Positions 24,823-32,224 of a stretch of DNA of 60,301 nucleotides are shown here, in pieces. The position numbers and the translations under genes are program-made. Numbering within the stretch: the stretch's first letter is position 1; every line of letters starts with the position of its first letter. The notes under the pieces were generated by a model, which was given only the letters and a program-made list of their open reading frames with translations, made no database searches and was not told where the DNA came from. The DNA comes from Parafrankia sp. EUN1f (GTDB taxonomy: Bacteria > Actinomycetota > Actinomycetes > Frankiales > Frankiaceae): the NCBI RefSeq assembly GCF_000177675.1, contig NZ_ADGX01000048.1:1-60301 (forward strand), in the 5' to 3' direction.

Positions 24823-26193
24823 ATGGACCGCATTCGCCTTCTCAACGCTTTCGACACCGCACTGCTTGAATACCAGCTGCTGCACGCCGATGTGCCGATA
24901 AACGTCAACTGCCTGCTTCTGGGGAAGGGCCCGGCGCCTGATATCGAGGTGGTGCGGGGCTTGGTGGCCGAGCGACTGCGCCGGTTCCCGCTGCTCACCG
25001 AGCGGCTGGTCTGCGTGCCCGGTCGCCGGGCCCGCTACGGCTGGCGGGCCGACCCGGATGTCGATCTGAACCACCTTGTCCGGGAACACCCGGTGCTCCC
25101 GCCGGCATCCGCGGGCGATGGGGCGTCCCCTGCCTCCACGAGCATCCCGGGCGTCGGGTCGGGGTTCAGCGGAACCGCGCTGCATGACTTCGTGGCGCGA
25201 CGCAGCGACGAGGTCGTGTCGATGGCTGGTCCGCCCTGGCAGCTCTGGCTGCTGCGGTCCGCCGACGACACCGAGTTCGCCCTGCTCTACCGGGCGAGCC
25301 ACATCCAACAGGACGGCACCGCGAAGAACCTCGTTCTGTCGGCGCTGTTCGGGGTCGGCTCCGATCCGATGGCGTTCGTGCCGCCGCAGCGCCGGGAGGC
25401 GGGGCGGGCCCGGTCGAGGGAGGTCGGCGCCGCGGTCGCCCGCTCGTTGCAGTGGCTGGCGCCGACGGCCGGGCCGGCCTCGTTCGCCGCGCCGTGGATC
25501 GGGCGGACGATCCACGGCTGGGAGACGACCTCCCTGTCGCTCCTCCGTTCGATCGGGACCCCCGTCGGCGGGACGGTCAACGACGTGTTCCTCGCGGCAC
25601 TGGCCGGTGCGCTGCGGCGCTGGCCGGGTACCGGCAGGGCCACGGTGGGCCTGCCGGTGGCGATGGCGGTCAGCACCCGCCAGCCTGGGGAGCGCGCGAT
25701 GCTCGCGAACTTCGTGGCGGGCGCGCGGATCGTCCTGCCGTGTGCCGAGGAGCTGCCCCTTGATCGGCTGCTGGCCGTTCGAGACAGGACGGATCGCCTC
25801 AAACAGGGTGGAACGCTCGGGGTGGGTGAGCGGCTGCTCTTCGAGTTCCTGCCGGCCCGGATCCGGCCCCGCCTCTTCGACGCCGGGCTGAGCGGACGCT
25901 CCTCCCTGCTGTCGGTCTCGAACCAGGCCGGCGCGCCCGGCCCGCTCGCCCTGGCCGGCCAGCCGATCACGACGGCGGTCCCCATTCCGACGCTGTTCCC
26001 GGGGCAGCGGCTCGCCTGCCACCTCAGCGGCCTCGGTGACGCCGTCAGCGTGGGCACCGCGGCGGACGCCGGCCTGCCCGGGGCCGGCGACCTCGCCCGC
26101 CTGTGGGCGGAGGAGGTCGGGCTGCTCGACGACGCCGTCCGTGCCCTGCTCGCAGGCAGCGGGCAGTGGACAGCCAACGGGCCGGGACGGTGA
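24823..26193 (+). CDS. Wax ester synthase/diacylglycerol acyltransferase-like protein
   Basis: 456 aa, the normal WS/DGAT size. These enzymes esterify acyl-CoA with alcohols or diacylglycerol to make storage lipids. The catalytic HHxxxDG motif near residue 159 reads SHIQQDG: the second His, Asp and Gly are kept but the first His is Ser. NDVFLAALAGALRRW matches the conserved mid-domain helix, and SNQAGAPGPLALAGQP the C-terminal fold. The substitution may still allow activity because the second His is the base; a changed substrate is possible. The start is the ATG at 24823 (DRIRLLNAFD). The stop overlaps the next start (GTGA). Confidence 0.82.
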   Translation: MDRIRLLNAFDTALLEYQLLHADVPINVNCLLLGKGPAPDIEVVRGLVAERLRRFPLLTERLVCVPGRRARYGWRADPDVDLNHLVREHPVLPPASAGDGASPASTSIPGVGSGFSGTALHDFVARRSDEVVSMAGPPWQLWLLRSADDTEFALLYRASHIQQDGTAKNLVLSALFGVGSDPMAFVPPQRREAGRARSREVGAAVARSLQWLAPTAGPASFAAPWIGRTIHGWETTSLSLLRSIGTPVGGTVNDVFLAALAGALRRWPGTGRATVGLPVAMAVSTRQPGERAMLANFVAGARIVLPCAEELPLDRLLAVRDRTDRLKQGGTLGVGERLLFEFLPARIRPRLFDAGLSGRSSLLSVSNQAGAPGPLALAGQPITTAVPIPTLFPGQRLACHLSGLGDAVSVGTAADAGLPGAGDLARLWAEEVGLLDDAVRALLAGSGQWTANGPGR

Positions 26194-27221
26194 CTGCCGC
26201 GCGCGGCTCGCGGGTCGCGACCACGCCGGCCGCGGCGCTGCCGGTCGCATCTGTGCCGGTCGCGGCTGTGCCGATCACGTCTGTGCCGATCAGGTCTGTG
26301 CCGATCACGTCTGTGCTGATCGCGGCCTTGCTGGCCGCTATGGCGCTGGTCGCCGGCTGTCTTCTGCCACCGGCGGCCCGGGCCGACGGTCCCACCCGAG
26401 GCGCACCCGGAGATCATGTCGCCCGGCTGTGGCATGCGGGCATCGAGCGGTGGGCCGTGGTGCACGTTCCGCCCACGGCTGGCAGCGGTCCGCGGCCGAC
26501 GCTGTTCCATTTTCCCGGCATGTTCGAGACCCCGCGGACAGCGGACGACTCCGCTCGGCTGACGTCCTTCGCGGACAAGGCGGGGTACCTGCTGGTGATC
26601 CCCGCACACGAGGGGGTCGGCTGGCAGGGCGTGCCAGGCGGCGAGAACACGGCGACCGCGGATGATCCCGGCTTCATCCGTGCGCTGACCGATCTTGTGG
26701 TCACCGGCTACGGCGCCGATCCGTCCCGGCTGTACGCCTCGGGGATGAGCAACGGCGGGCTGTTCGCCCAAGCCCTGGCCTGCAGGGGGTCCACTCGGTT
26801 CGCGGCGTTCGCCGTCGTGGCCGGGTCGGCGCCCGGAGTGGGCTGCCCGGCCGGGTCCACCGGCCAGCCGCCCCGGACCCCGATGCTGGTCATCCACGGC
26901 CAGGACGACAAGATCATAAAGTATTCCCAGGCCGAGGCCGGCGCCCGGTACTGGGCGCTGGTGGACGGCTGTGCTGACACCACCGTCGACACTCCGCTCG
27001 CCGACCGGCGTCCCGGCGATGGCACGACGGTGGTCCGGCATGACTTCACGGGCTGTTCGCCGGCCGCTCCGGTGGTTCTCTTCGAGGTTGTGGGTGGCGG
27101 TCATATCTGGCCTGGCGGAGCCCCGATGTTCTCGGCGGCGGTTCTCGGGCGCGACACCGGTGACCTGGACGCGAACGACGAGATCTGGCGCTTTGTGGCG
27201 CGTTTCAGGCTGCCTGCCTGA
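26190..27221 (+). CDS. Secreted LpqC-like esterase/polyhydroxyalkanoate depolymerase
   Basis: 343 aa. The N-terminal export signal contains five pentapeptide repeats (SVPIT type), then a hydrophobic segment SVLIAALLAAMALVAGC that may be a lipobox. The alpha/beta hydrolase has nucleophile motif SGMSNGG (Ser near residue 186), Asp in IHGQDDKI and His in GGGHIWPGG. This is the LpqC/feruloyl-esterase/PHB-depolymerase group, which hydrolyses polyester or ester bonds outside the cytoplasm. Translation is coupled to the WS/DGAT gene by a 4-base overlap. A GTG at 26166 is an alternative start. Confidence 0.85.
   Translation: MTAARGSRVATTPAAALPVASVPVAAVPITSVPIRSVPITSVLIAALLAAMALVAGCLLPPAARADGPTRGAPGDHVARLWHAGIERWAVVHVPPTAGSGPRPTLFHFPGMFETPRTADDSARLTSFADKAGYLLVIPAHEGVGWQGVPGGENTATADDPGFIRALTDLVVTGYGADPSRLYASGMSNGGLFAQALACRGSTRFAAFAVVAGSAPGVGCPAGSTGQPPRTPMLVIHGQDDKIIKYSQAEAGARYWALVDGCADTTVDTPLADRRPGDGTTVVRHDFTGCSPAAPVVLFEVVGGGHIWPGGAPMFSAAVLGRDTGDLDANDEIWRFVARFRLPA
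26250..26324 (+). repeat. 15-bp in-frame tandem repeat, 5 copies
   Basis: Units of the type tctgtgccgatcacg encode SVPVA, AVPIT, SVPIR, SVPIT and SVLIA at the start of the LpqC-like signal region. They differ by a few bases. Confidence 0.9.
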
Positions 27222-27225
27222 TCGG

Positions 27226-27295
27226 TGAGCCTTTTCGATCTCACGGCGTACGGCCGGGGGTGCCGCGGGTCCGAGCCGACGATCGAAAAGGCTCA
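27226..27295. repeat. Perfect 15-bp inverted repeat spaced by 40 bases
   Basis: tgagccttttcgatc (27226-27240) and gatcgaaaaggctca (27281-27295) are exact reverse complements. The 40-base spacer is very GC-rich. The repeat lies 4 bases after the esterase stop and about 145 bases before the SLOG-like gene. It could be a terminator-like structure or a pair of binding or recombination sites. Confidence 0.8.
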
Positions 27296-27439
27296 ATCGG
27301 GCAGACCACAGGCAGATCACACATACGCTTCGAACGCGGGCGAATCCATCCGCCACGTCGATCAGGCTGGTGGGATCTGCCCGCTGCCTGCCGGCCGCCC
27401 GCGGTCTGATCGCCTGATCGCCGAAAGGAACCGTTCTCG

Positions 27440-27922
27440 ATGATGGCAGTCGTGGGAATCACCGGCCACCGTGCCCTTTCGCCCGCCGTCGAGAAGTACA
27501 CGGTCGCGCGGACCCGTCGGCTGCTCAGTCGCTATCCGTCCGGGGACCTCGTCGGAGTGAGCTGCCTGGCCGAGGGGACCGACAGCATGTTCGCCGATCT
27601 GGTGCTCAGCCTCGGCGGTCAGCTCGTCGTGGTCGTGCCCGCCGGCAACTACCGCGACTTCCTGCCTCCGGAGCACCGACCCGTGTACGACCGGCTGTGC
27701 GTCGCGGCCAGCCGGGTCGGGAAGCCGCTGGCGCCGGAGGTTGACCTGGAGGCGTTGATGAGCGCCAGCAGGGCGCTGGTCGACGAGGTGGACGAGCTCA
27801 TCGCGGTCTGGGACGGTGAGCCCGCGCGAGGCTACGCGGGCACGGGTGACGTCGTCGCCTACGCGCGGAGCAGAAACAAGACGGTCCATGTCGTCTGGCC
27901 CGCCGGGGTGACCCGGGACTGA
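27440..27922 (+). CDS. SLOG/LOG-like Rossmann nucleotide-binding protein
   Basis: 160 aa, single domain. The N-terminal VVGITGHRALSP, central CLAEGTDSMFADL, VVVPAGNYRDFLPPE and late LIAVWDGEPARGYAGTGDVVAYAR follow the order of motifs in SLOG-superfamily proteins (DprA, YpsA and LOG relatives), which bind nucleotides or nucleotide-derived signals. No partner effector is seen nearby. The ATG at 27440 has a GAAAGGA site upstream. The exact subfamily and ligand are unknown. Its 3' end overlaps the dead frame of the truncated mannosyltransferase. Confidence 0.65.
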   Translation: MMAVVGITGHRALSPAVEKYTVARTRRLLSRYPSGDLVGVSCLAEGTDSMFADLVLSLGGQLVVVVPAGNYRDFLPPEHRPVYDRLCVAASRVGKPLAPEVDLEALMSASRALVDEVDELIAVWDGEPARGYAGTGDVVAYARSRNKTVHVVWPAGVTRD

Positions 27923-28548
27923 CCGCCCCGGGGCAGCCAGCCCGTGGTGCGCGTGGTGCGCTGCCTGAAGCGATGACGACCGATCAGACTTCCTCCGGTG
28001 AGGGTGTGCACCGCCCGGAACACGGCCAGTGCCAACGGCCCGTACGGCGCCAGCGACGATCGCCACAGCGGGTCGACCGCCGTGATCTGAGGACTGCCGA
28101 GCGGCAGCGCGACCGGTGCCGTGCTGTAGGGATCGAGGCTGGTGGCGAGCATCATTCCGTGCGCCGCGTAGCTGTAGACGTCCAGGCTGAGGATGGGTGG
28201 GCCGAAGGTGACCGGCGCCATCCAGAGGGCGAGGAGCACCAGGCCGGCCCGCGCGGACAGGCGGTGCGACTCGGCGAGGACGTACGCCCGTACCCAGGCC
28301 GCGAGCGTGAGCGCGATCCCGCCGATAAGCAGAGCCGGCAGTACCGACATCGAGTCGGTGCTCACCGGGTTGAGCAGCCCGCCCCAGGTCGTCGGCGGTT
28401 CGGCCAGCGGCTGCCGCGCCAGGCGCCCACCGGTGGCCACGACGAGGCAGGAACCGGCCAGGCCGAGGAACGCCACGCCGGCCAGCCCGGGTCGCACGGG
28501 TCGCCCGCGAGAACCGCCGCGCGCCTGCGCCCGGCGCGCGGTCCGCAT
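27859..28548 (-). pseudogene. Truncated MptB-like alpha-mannosyltransferase, N-terminal part
   Basis: The first 190 or so residues resemble the N-terminus of MptA/MptB polyprenol-phosphomannose-dependent alpha-1,6-mannosyltransferases: a hydrophobic helix (GVAFLGLAGSCLVVATGG), a second pair of helices, then SLDVYSYAAHGMMLATSLDPY, cited as DVYSYAAHGMM, and DPLWRSSLAPYGPLALAVF. Full proteins have over 450 residues and ten or more helices. Here the family similarity stops near 27985 (after HTLTGGSLIG), and the frame continues into basic, non-family sequence that overlaps the SLOG-like gene. The rest is absent, so this is probably a deletion remnant. Confidence 0.7.
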
Positions 28549-28696
28549 CGATGACACGGAGCGTGCCGGTAATAACGCCCAGGCAGGCACAAGGTCCAGA
28601 TTAGGCCGATCAAGATGACGCCCCGGCGAAGTCGCCGCGAACACAACCGCTCGCGGGGCTGCCGGTCAGGGAGACCGCCGGATTCAGGTGCCGGGT

Positions 28697-29410
28697 TCAG
28701 GCGTCGGGCTGGTAGGTCCGTTCGATGCCGTCGAGCAGCCAGGTCAGTGCCTGCTCGAACCGCTTCGCCGCGAAGGGGGAGCTCTCGGCCAGCACCCGGG
28801 CGAGGTGGGGGAACTCGCCGGAGGCGAGGAGCGCACGCAGTGTGGGGTCGGCGTTGATCCGGCGACGCAGACCACAATGTGGCCGCGGAACGTCGGCCCC
28901 GATGGCCCTCGCCGCCAGCTCCTGCGTGGCGCACCCGATGACCAGGTCGTCCACCGCGTGGATGATGGTGCGCTGGGCGGTGGGATCGTCGGTGATCTCG
29001 GCCGCGATCGTCAGTACCTGCTCCATGTGGCGGAGCCTGTTGGGCCCGAGGGCGGGGCGCAGCCCGAGCGCGACCGCCCAGGGATGGCGCAGCAGGGATT
29101 CGCGGGTCTGCCGCGCGACGCGGGTGAAGCCGGTGCGCCAGTCGGGGCCGGTGTCCTCGACGAGGCACTCGGCGAACTGTGCGTCACGCATCAGCACCAG
29201 CAGCGCGTCCTTGTCCTTGACGTGGGTGTAGAGCGACATCGTGCCGACGCCGAGGGTGGCGGCCACATTCCGCATGGACACCGCGTCGAGCCCGTCGGAG
29301 TCGGCTATCTCCAGCGCCACGGCGACGATCCGCTCTGGGGAGAGGGTGCCGCGCTGCGCGGCCTGCCGTGGGCAGGCGAGCCTGGTCGAACTGACCTCTG
29401 CGGTGCTCAT
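28697..29410 (-). CDS. TetR-family repressor of the adjacent efflux gene
   Basis: 237 aa. Helix-turn-helix in the first 70 residues: LSPERIVAVALEIADSDGL, VSMRNVAATLGVGTMSLYTHV, cited as VAATLGVGTMSLYTHVKDKD. The C-terminal domain is TetR_C_1-like (tetracycline-repressor type), with FTRVARQTRESLLRHPW. It is divergent from a drug-type MFS exporter with 114 bases between starts and palindromic operators in between, the classic TetR/efflux layout. The ATG at 29410 follows a G-rich site. The inducer is unknown. Confidence 0.92.
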   Translation of the reverse strand: MSTAEVSSTRLACPRQAAQRGTLSPERIVAVALEIADSDGLDAVSMRNVAATLGVGTMSLYTHVKDKDALLVLMRDAQFAECLVEDTGPDWRTGFTRVARQTRESLLRHPWAVALGLRPALGPNRLRHMEQVLTIAAEITDDPTAQRTIIHAVDDLVIGCATQELAARAIGADVPRPHCGLRRRINADPTLRALLASGEFPHLARVLAESSPFAAKRFEQALTWLLDGIERTYQPDA

Positions 29411-29482
29411 CCCCACCCCGCCTCGACGCTGTCCGGAATTCATTTTGTAGGCGTACAGCGTACGACGTAGGCTCGACCGGTG

Positions 29483-29494
29483 CACCGTACGGTG
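29483..29494. promoter_or_regulatory. Candidate TetR operator caccgtacggtg
   Basis: A perfect 12-base palindrome, extended imperfectly on both sides (gtgcaccgtacggtgtac). A second partial site, cgtacagcgtacg, lies about 35 bases to the left. Both are in the region between the TetR and MFS starts, where a repressor would block both promoters. Confidence 0.6.
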
Positions 29495-29524
29495 TACGGG
29501 CACGCATGGCGGGCGGGAGGCGCA

Positions 29525-31300
29525 ATGACGCAGGACGACGAGGCGGAGACTCGGAGCACCGTGATCGGTGACGAGCCCGAAGGTGGGGATTCGTCCTCGG
29601 GCGGCGAGCACGTGGGGGACGCGGAGCACGTGGCGGGCGCGGAGCACGTGGCGGACGCGGAGCACGTGGCGGACGCGGAGCACGTGGCGGACGCGGAGCA
29701 CGTGGCGGACGCGGCCGAGGGCATTGGCGTGGCCAAGGGTACGGCAGCGTCCGAGGGCATCGGTGCGGCCGAGGGCGCGGGAGCGGCTGACGATGCCGGC
29801 GCGGGCGTGGTGGCGGCGGCGCGCACTGGTGGCAGCGATCGCCGGGCGCCGGCCTGGGCTGTGCTCGCTGTGTGCTGCCTGGCCCAGTTCATGGTCGTGC
29901 TGGACGTCTCGATCGTGAACGTGGCACTGCCGTCGATGCAGACGGACCTGGGGCTGAGCGCGTCCGGCATGCAGTGGGTGGTCAACGCCTACACCCTCGC
30001 GTTCGCAGGTCTGCTGCTGTTCGGCGGGCGTGCCGCGGACCTGTTCGGGCGGCGCAGGACGTTCATCACCGGGCTCGCGGTGTTCACTCTCGCGAGCCTC
30101 GCGGGTGGTCTCGCCACCAGCGAGGTCACGCTGATCGTCGCGCGTGCGGTGCAGGGGCTGGGTGGGGCGGTGCTGGCGCCGGCCACCCTGAGCGTGCTGA
30201 TGACCTCGTTCCCGGATCCGCGGGAGCGGACCCGCGCCCTTGGCATGTGGAGCACGACCGCGGCGGGCGGTGGTGCCCTCGGTGCGTTGGCCGGGGGAGT
30301 GCTGACCGAGATCGCGGACTGGCGCTGGGTCTTCTTCGTCAACGTCCCGATCGGGGTGGCGCTGGTCGTCGGGTCGCGGGTGGCGCTCACCGAGTCCCGC
30401 GGCCAGGCCCGCGGGGTGAAGGATCTCGACATTCCCGGCACCATCACCGTCACCGCGGGTCTGGTGGCGCTGGTCTACGGCATCGTGCGCACCGAGTCCA
30501 GCAGCTGGGGCTCACCGGTCACCATCGGTTGCCTGGTCGTCGCCGCGGTCCTGCTCGCCGTCTTCGTGGCCATCGAGGCGCGGACGGCGAACCCACTGGT
30601 TCCGCTGGGGGTCTTCCGCCGGCGAGCCCTGCGCTACGCGAACCTGATCATTATGGTCATCGGGACCGTCATGTTCGGGCTGTTCTTCTTCCTCACCCTG
30701 TATTTGCAGCGGATTCAGGACATGGGCCCGCTGGAGGCCGGCCTGGCGATGTTGCCCATGCCGATCATGATCATCTGCGGTTCGCAGCTCAGCTCACGGA
30801 TCATCGGGCGCGTCGGCCCGCGGCCGCTGATCATCATGGGCTCGGGGATCGGGGCGCTGAGCATGGGTTGGCTCGGCGGCCTGTCCGCGGGCGGCTCCTA
30901 CTGGGCGGAGGTCTTCGGCCCGCTCGTGCTGGTCGGCCTCGGCATGGGCGTGAACATGGTCGCGGTGACCACCGCGGCGACATCCGGTGTGCCGCCGCAG
31001 ATCGCCGGCCTGGCCTCGGGGCTGCTCAACACCGGCAGGCAGATCGGTGCGGCGGTCGGCCTGGCGGCGCTGACGACCATCGCCGACCATCACACCGACA
31101 GCCGTCTCGCTGCCGGTGTGACGCCGGCCGAGGCGCTGACCTCGGGGTATGCGCTTGGTTTCTGGATCGCTGCCGGACTGCTGGTCCTCGCCTGCCTCAT
31201 CGCGGTGCTCCTGCCGAACGGCCAGGCGGCGGCCGCCCTGGCCGTCTCCGAGCAGCGCCGTGCCGAGCCCGAGCGGATGGAGGTCGCCGCCGAGGCGTGA
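29525..31300 (+). CDS. DHA2-family MFS drug exporter (EmrB/QacA type)
   Basis: 591 aa, predicted 14 transmembrane helices starting near residue 112 (AWAVLAVCCLAQFMVVLDVSI, cited as LAQFMVVLDVSIVNVALP, the DHA2 motif D1). Motif A GGRAADLFGRRRTF and motif C-like GALAGGVLTEIADWRWVFFVN (cited as EIADWRWVFFVNVP) fit proton-driven drug antiporters. The first 105 residues are an unusual hydrophilic extension with AEHVAD repeats. A GGGAGG site precedes the ATG. Probably repressed by the divergent TetR. Confidence 0.92.
   Translation: MTQDDEAETRSTVIGDEPEGGDSSSGGEHVGDAEHVAGAEHVADAEHVADAEHVADAEHVADAAEGIGVAKGTAASEGIGAAEGAGAADDAGAGVVAAARTGGSDRRAPAWAVLAVCCLAQFMVVLDVSIVNVALPSMQTDLGLSASGMQWVVNAYTLAFAGLLLFGGRAADLFGRRRTFITGLAVFTLASLAGGLATSEVTLIVARAVQGLGGAVLAPATLSVLMTSFPDPRERTRALGMWSTTAAGGGALGALAGGVLTEIADWRWVFFVNVPIGVALVVGSRVALTESRGQARGVKDLDIPGTITVTAGLVALVYGIVRTESSSWGSPVTIGCLVVAAVLLAVFVAIEARTANPLVPLGVFRRRALRYANLIIMVIGTVMFGLFFFLTLYLQRIQDMGPLEAGLAMLPMPIMIICGSQLSSRIIGRVGPRPLIIMGSGIGALSMGWLGGLSAGGSYWAEVFGPLVLVGLGMGVNMVAVTTAATSGVPPQIAGLASGLLNTGRQIGAAVGLAALTTIADHHTDSRLAAGVTPAEALTSGYALGFWIAAGLLVLACLIAVLLPNGQAAAALAVSEQRRAEPERMEVAAEA
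29603..29710 (+). repeat. 18-bp in-frame tandem repeat, 6 copies
   Basis: Units of gcggagcacgtggcggac encode AEHVAD in the cytoplasmic N-terminus of the MFS protein. The last four copies are identical and the first two diverge slightly, which suggests recent expansion from one end. Confidence 0.95.
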
Positions 31301-31354
31301 GCTGTGCGGCCGGCCAGGTGCTGTGAGCTCGGGTAACGCCTGCTCACGTGGGGC

Positions 31355-32113
31355 TTAGCGGGTCGCCTCGTCGCGCGCGAGCTTCAGCGAGACCTCCATG
31401 ATTCCGTGGTCCTCGGTCGAGATGCCCGGGATGCTCGGGTTCGGGATGTCGTAGTCCGCGAACGTCACCGGAATCTGGCCGACGACCTGGATCTGGTCGT
31501 CGGAGCGCTGGGCCTGCAGGTCCATGGTCACCTCGCGTGGCTTGCCGCGCAGCGTCAGGGTTCCGGTGGCCTTGTATGTGCGCTTCTCGCCCGCGGCCGG
31601 CAGCGAGCCGAGATCGACCGGGCTGGTCAGGGTGAACTCCGAGGTCGGGTAGGCGTTGACATCCATGATCCGGTTGCGGAACTGGTTGTCGCGGCGGTCC
31701 TCGTCACTGCGCACCGTGGCCATCTTGACCTCGAACGCCGCCGTGGTGAGCTCGTCGTCGGAGATGGTCAGCGTTCCGGAGACGTCCGAGGTGCGGCCCG
31801 CCGCCGTGGTCTTCTGGCCGAAGAGGACCTCCTCGACGCGATAGCCGGCCTCGGATCCGTCGGTCACCTTCCAGGTGCCGTCGGCGGCGCCGGGTGCGGT
31901 CGAGATGGCGGCGCCGTCTCCGGTGGACGCCGAGCCGCTGCCGGTCGAGGTGCCGGCGGACTGGTCATCGAGCGAGAACTCCTCCGGCGCGTCCTCCTTG
32001 ATGACGTTGATGTAGAACGCGGTGCCACCAACGACCAGAACGGCGGCGGCCACCACCGCGCCGACGATGAGAAGCGGCCAGCGCCGCTTTCTGTGGGGCG
32101 TACTGTCTGCCAC
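31355..32113 (-). CDS. Membrane-anchored YceI-family lipocalin-like protein
   Basis: 252 aa. One N-terminal transmembrane helix (PLLIVGAVVAAAVLVVGGTAFY), a 45-residue Ser/Gly/Thr linker, then a YceI domain from about residue 78: GTWKVTDGSEAGYRVEEVLFG, cited as AGYRVEEVLFGQ, DVSGTLTISDDELTTAAFEV and FADYDIPNPSIPG. YceI proteins bind polyisoprenoid or amphiphilic lipids in a beta-barrel. The start is a GTG. It is convergent with the MFS gene (54-base gap). No obvious partner. Confidence 0.9.
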   Translation of the reverse strand: MADSTPHRKRRWPLLIVGAVVAAAVLVVGGTAFYINVIKEDAPEEFSLDDQSAGTSTGSGSASTGDGAAISTAPGAADGTWKVTDGSEAGYRVEEVLFGQKTTAAGRTSDVSGTLTISDDELTTAAFEVKMATVRSDEDRRDNQFRNRIMDVNAYPTSEFTLTSPVDLGSLPAAGEKRTYKATGTLTLRGKPREVTMDLQAQRSDDQIQVVGQIPVTFADYDIPNPSIPGISTEDHGIMEVSLKLARDEATR

Positions 32114-32224
32114 CGAGCACCCGCCTTGTCAGGTCCGACTGTCGCTGGCGGCAATGTTGCACATACAACCTGAGTAAAACCTGATGGCGCCGCAACCGGG
32201 GCGTGTCATGGCCCTGCGGCCGGC

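Noticed and set aside
27226-27295. Insertion-sequence terminal repeats
   Set aside because: Only 40 bases lie between the arms, there is no transposase and no target duplication was seen.
29603-29710. CRISPR array
   Set aside because: Repeat units are adjacent with no unique spacers and lie inside an MFS reading frame.
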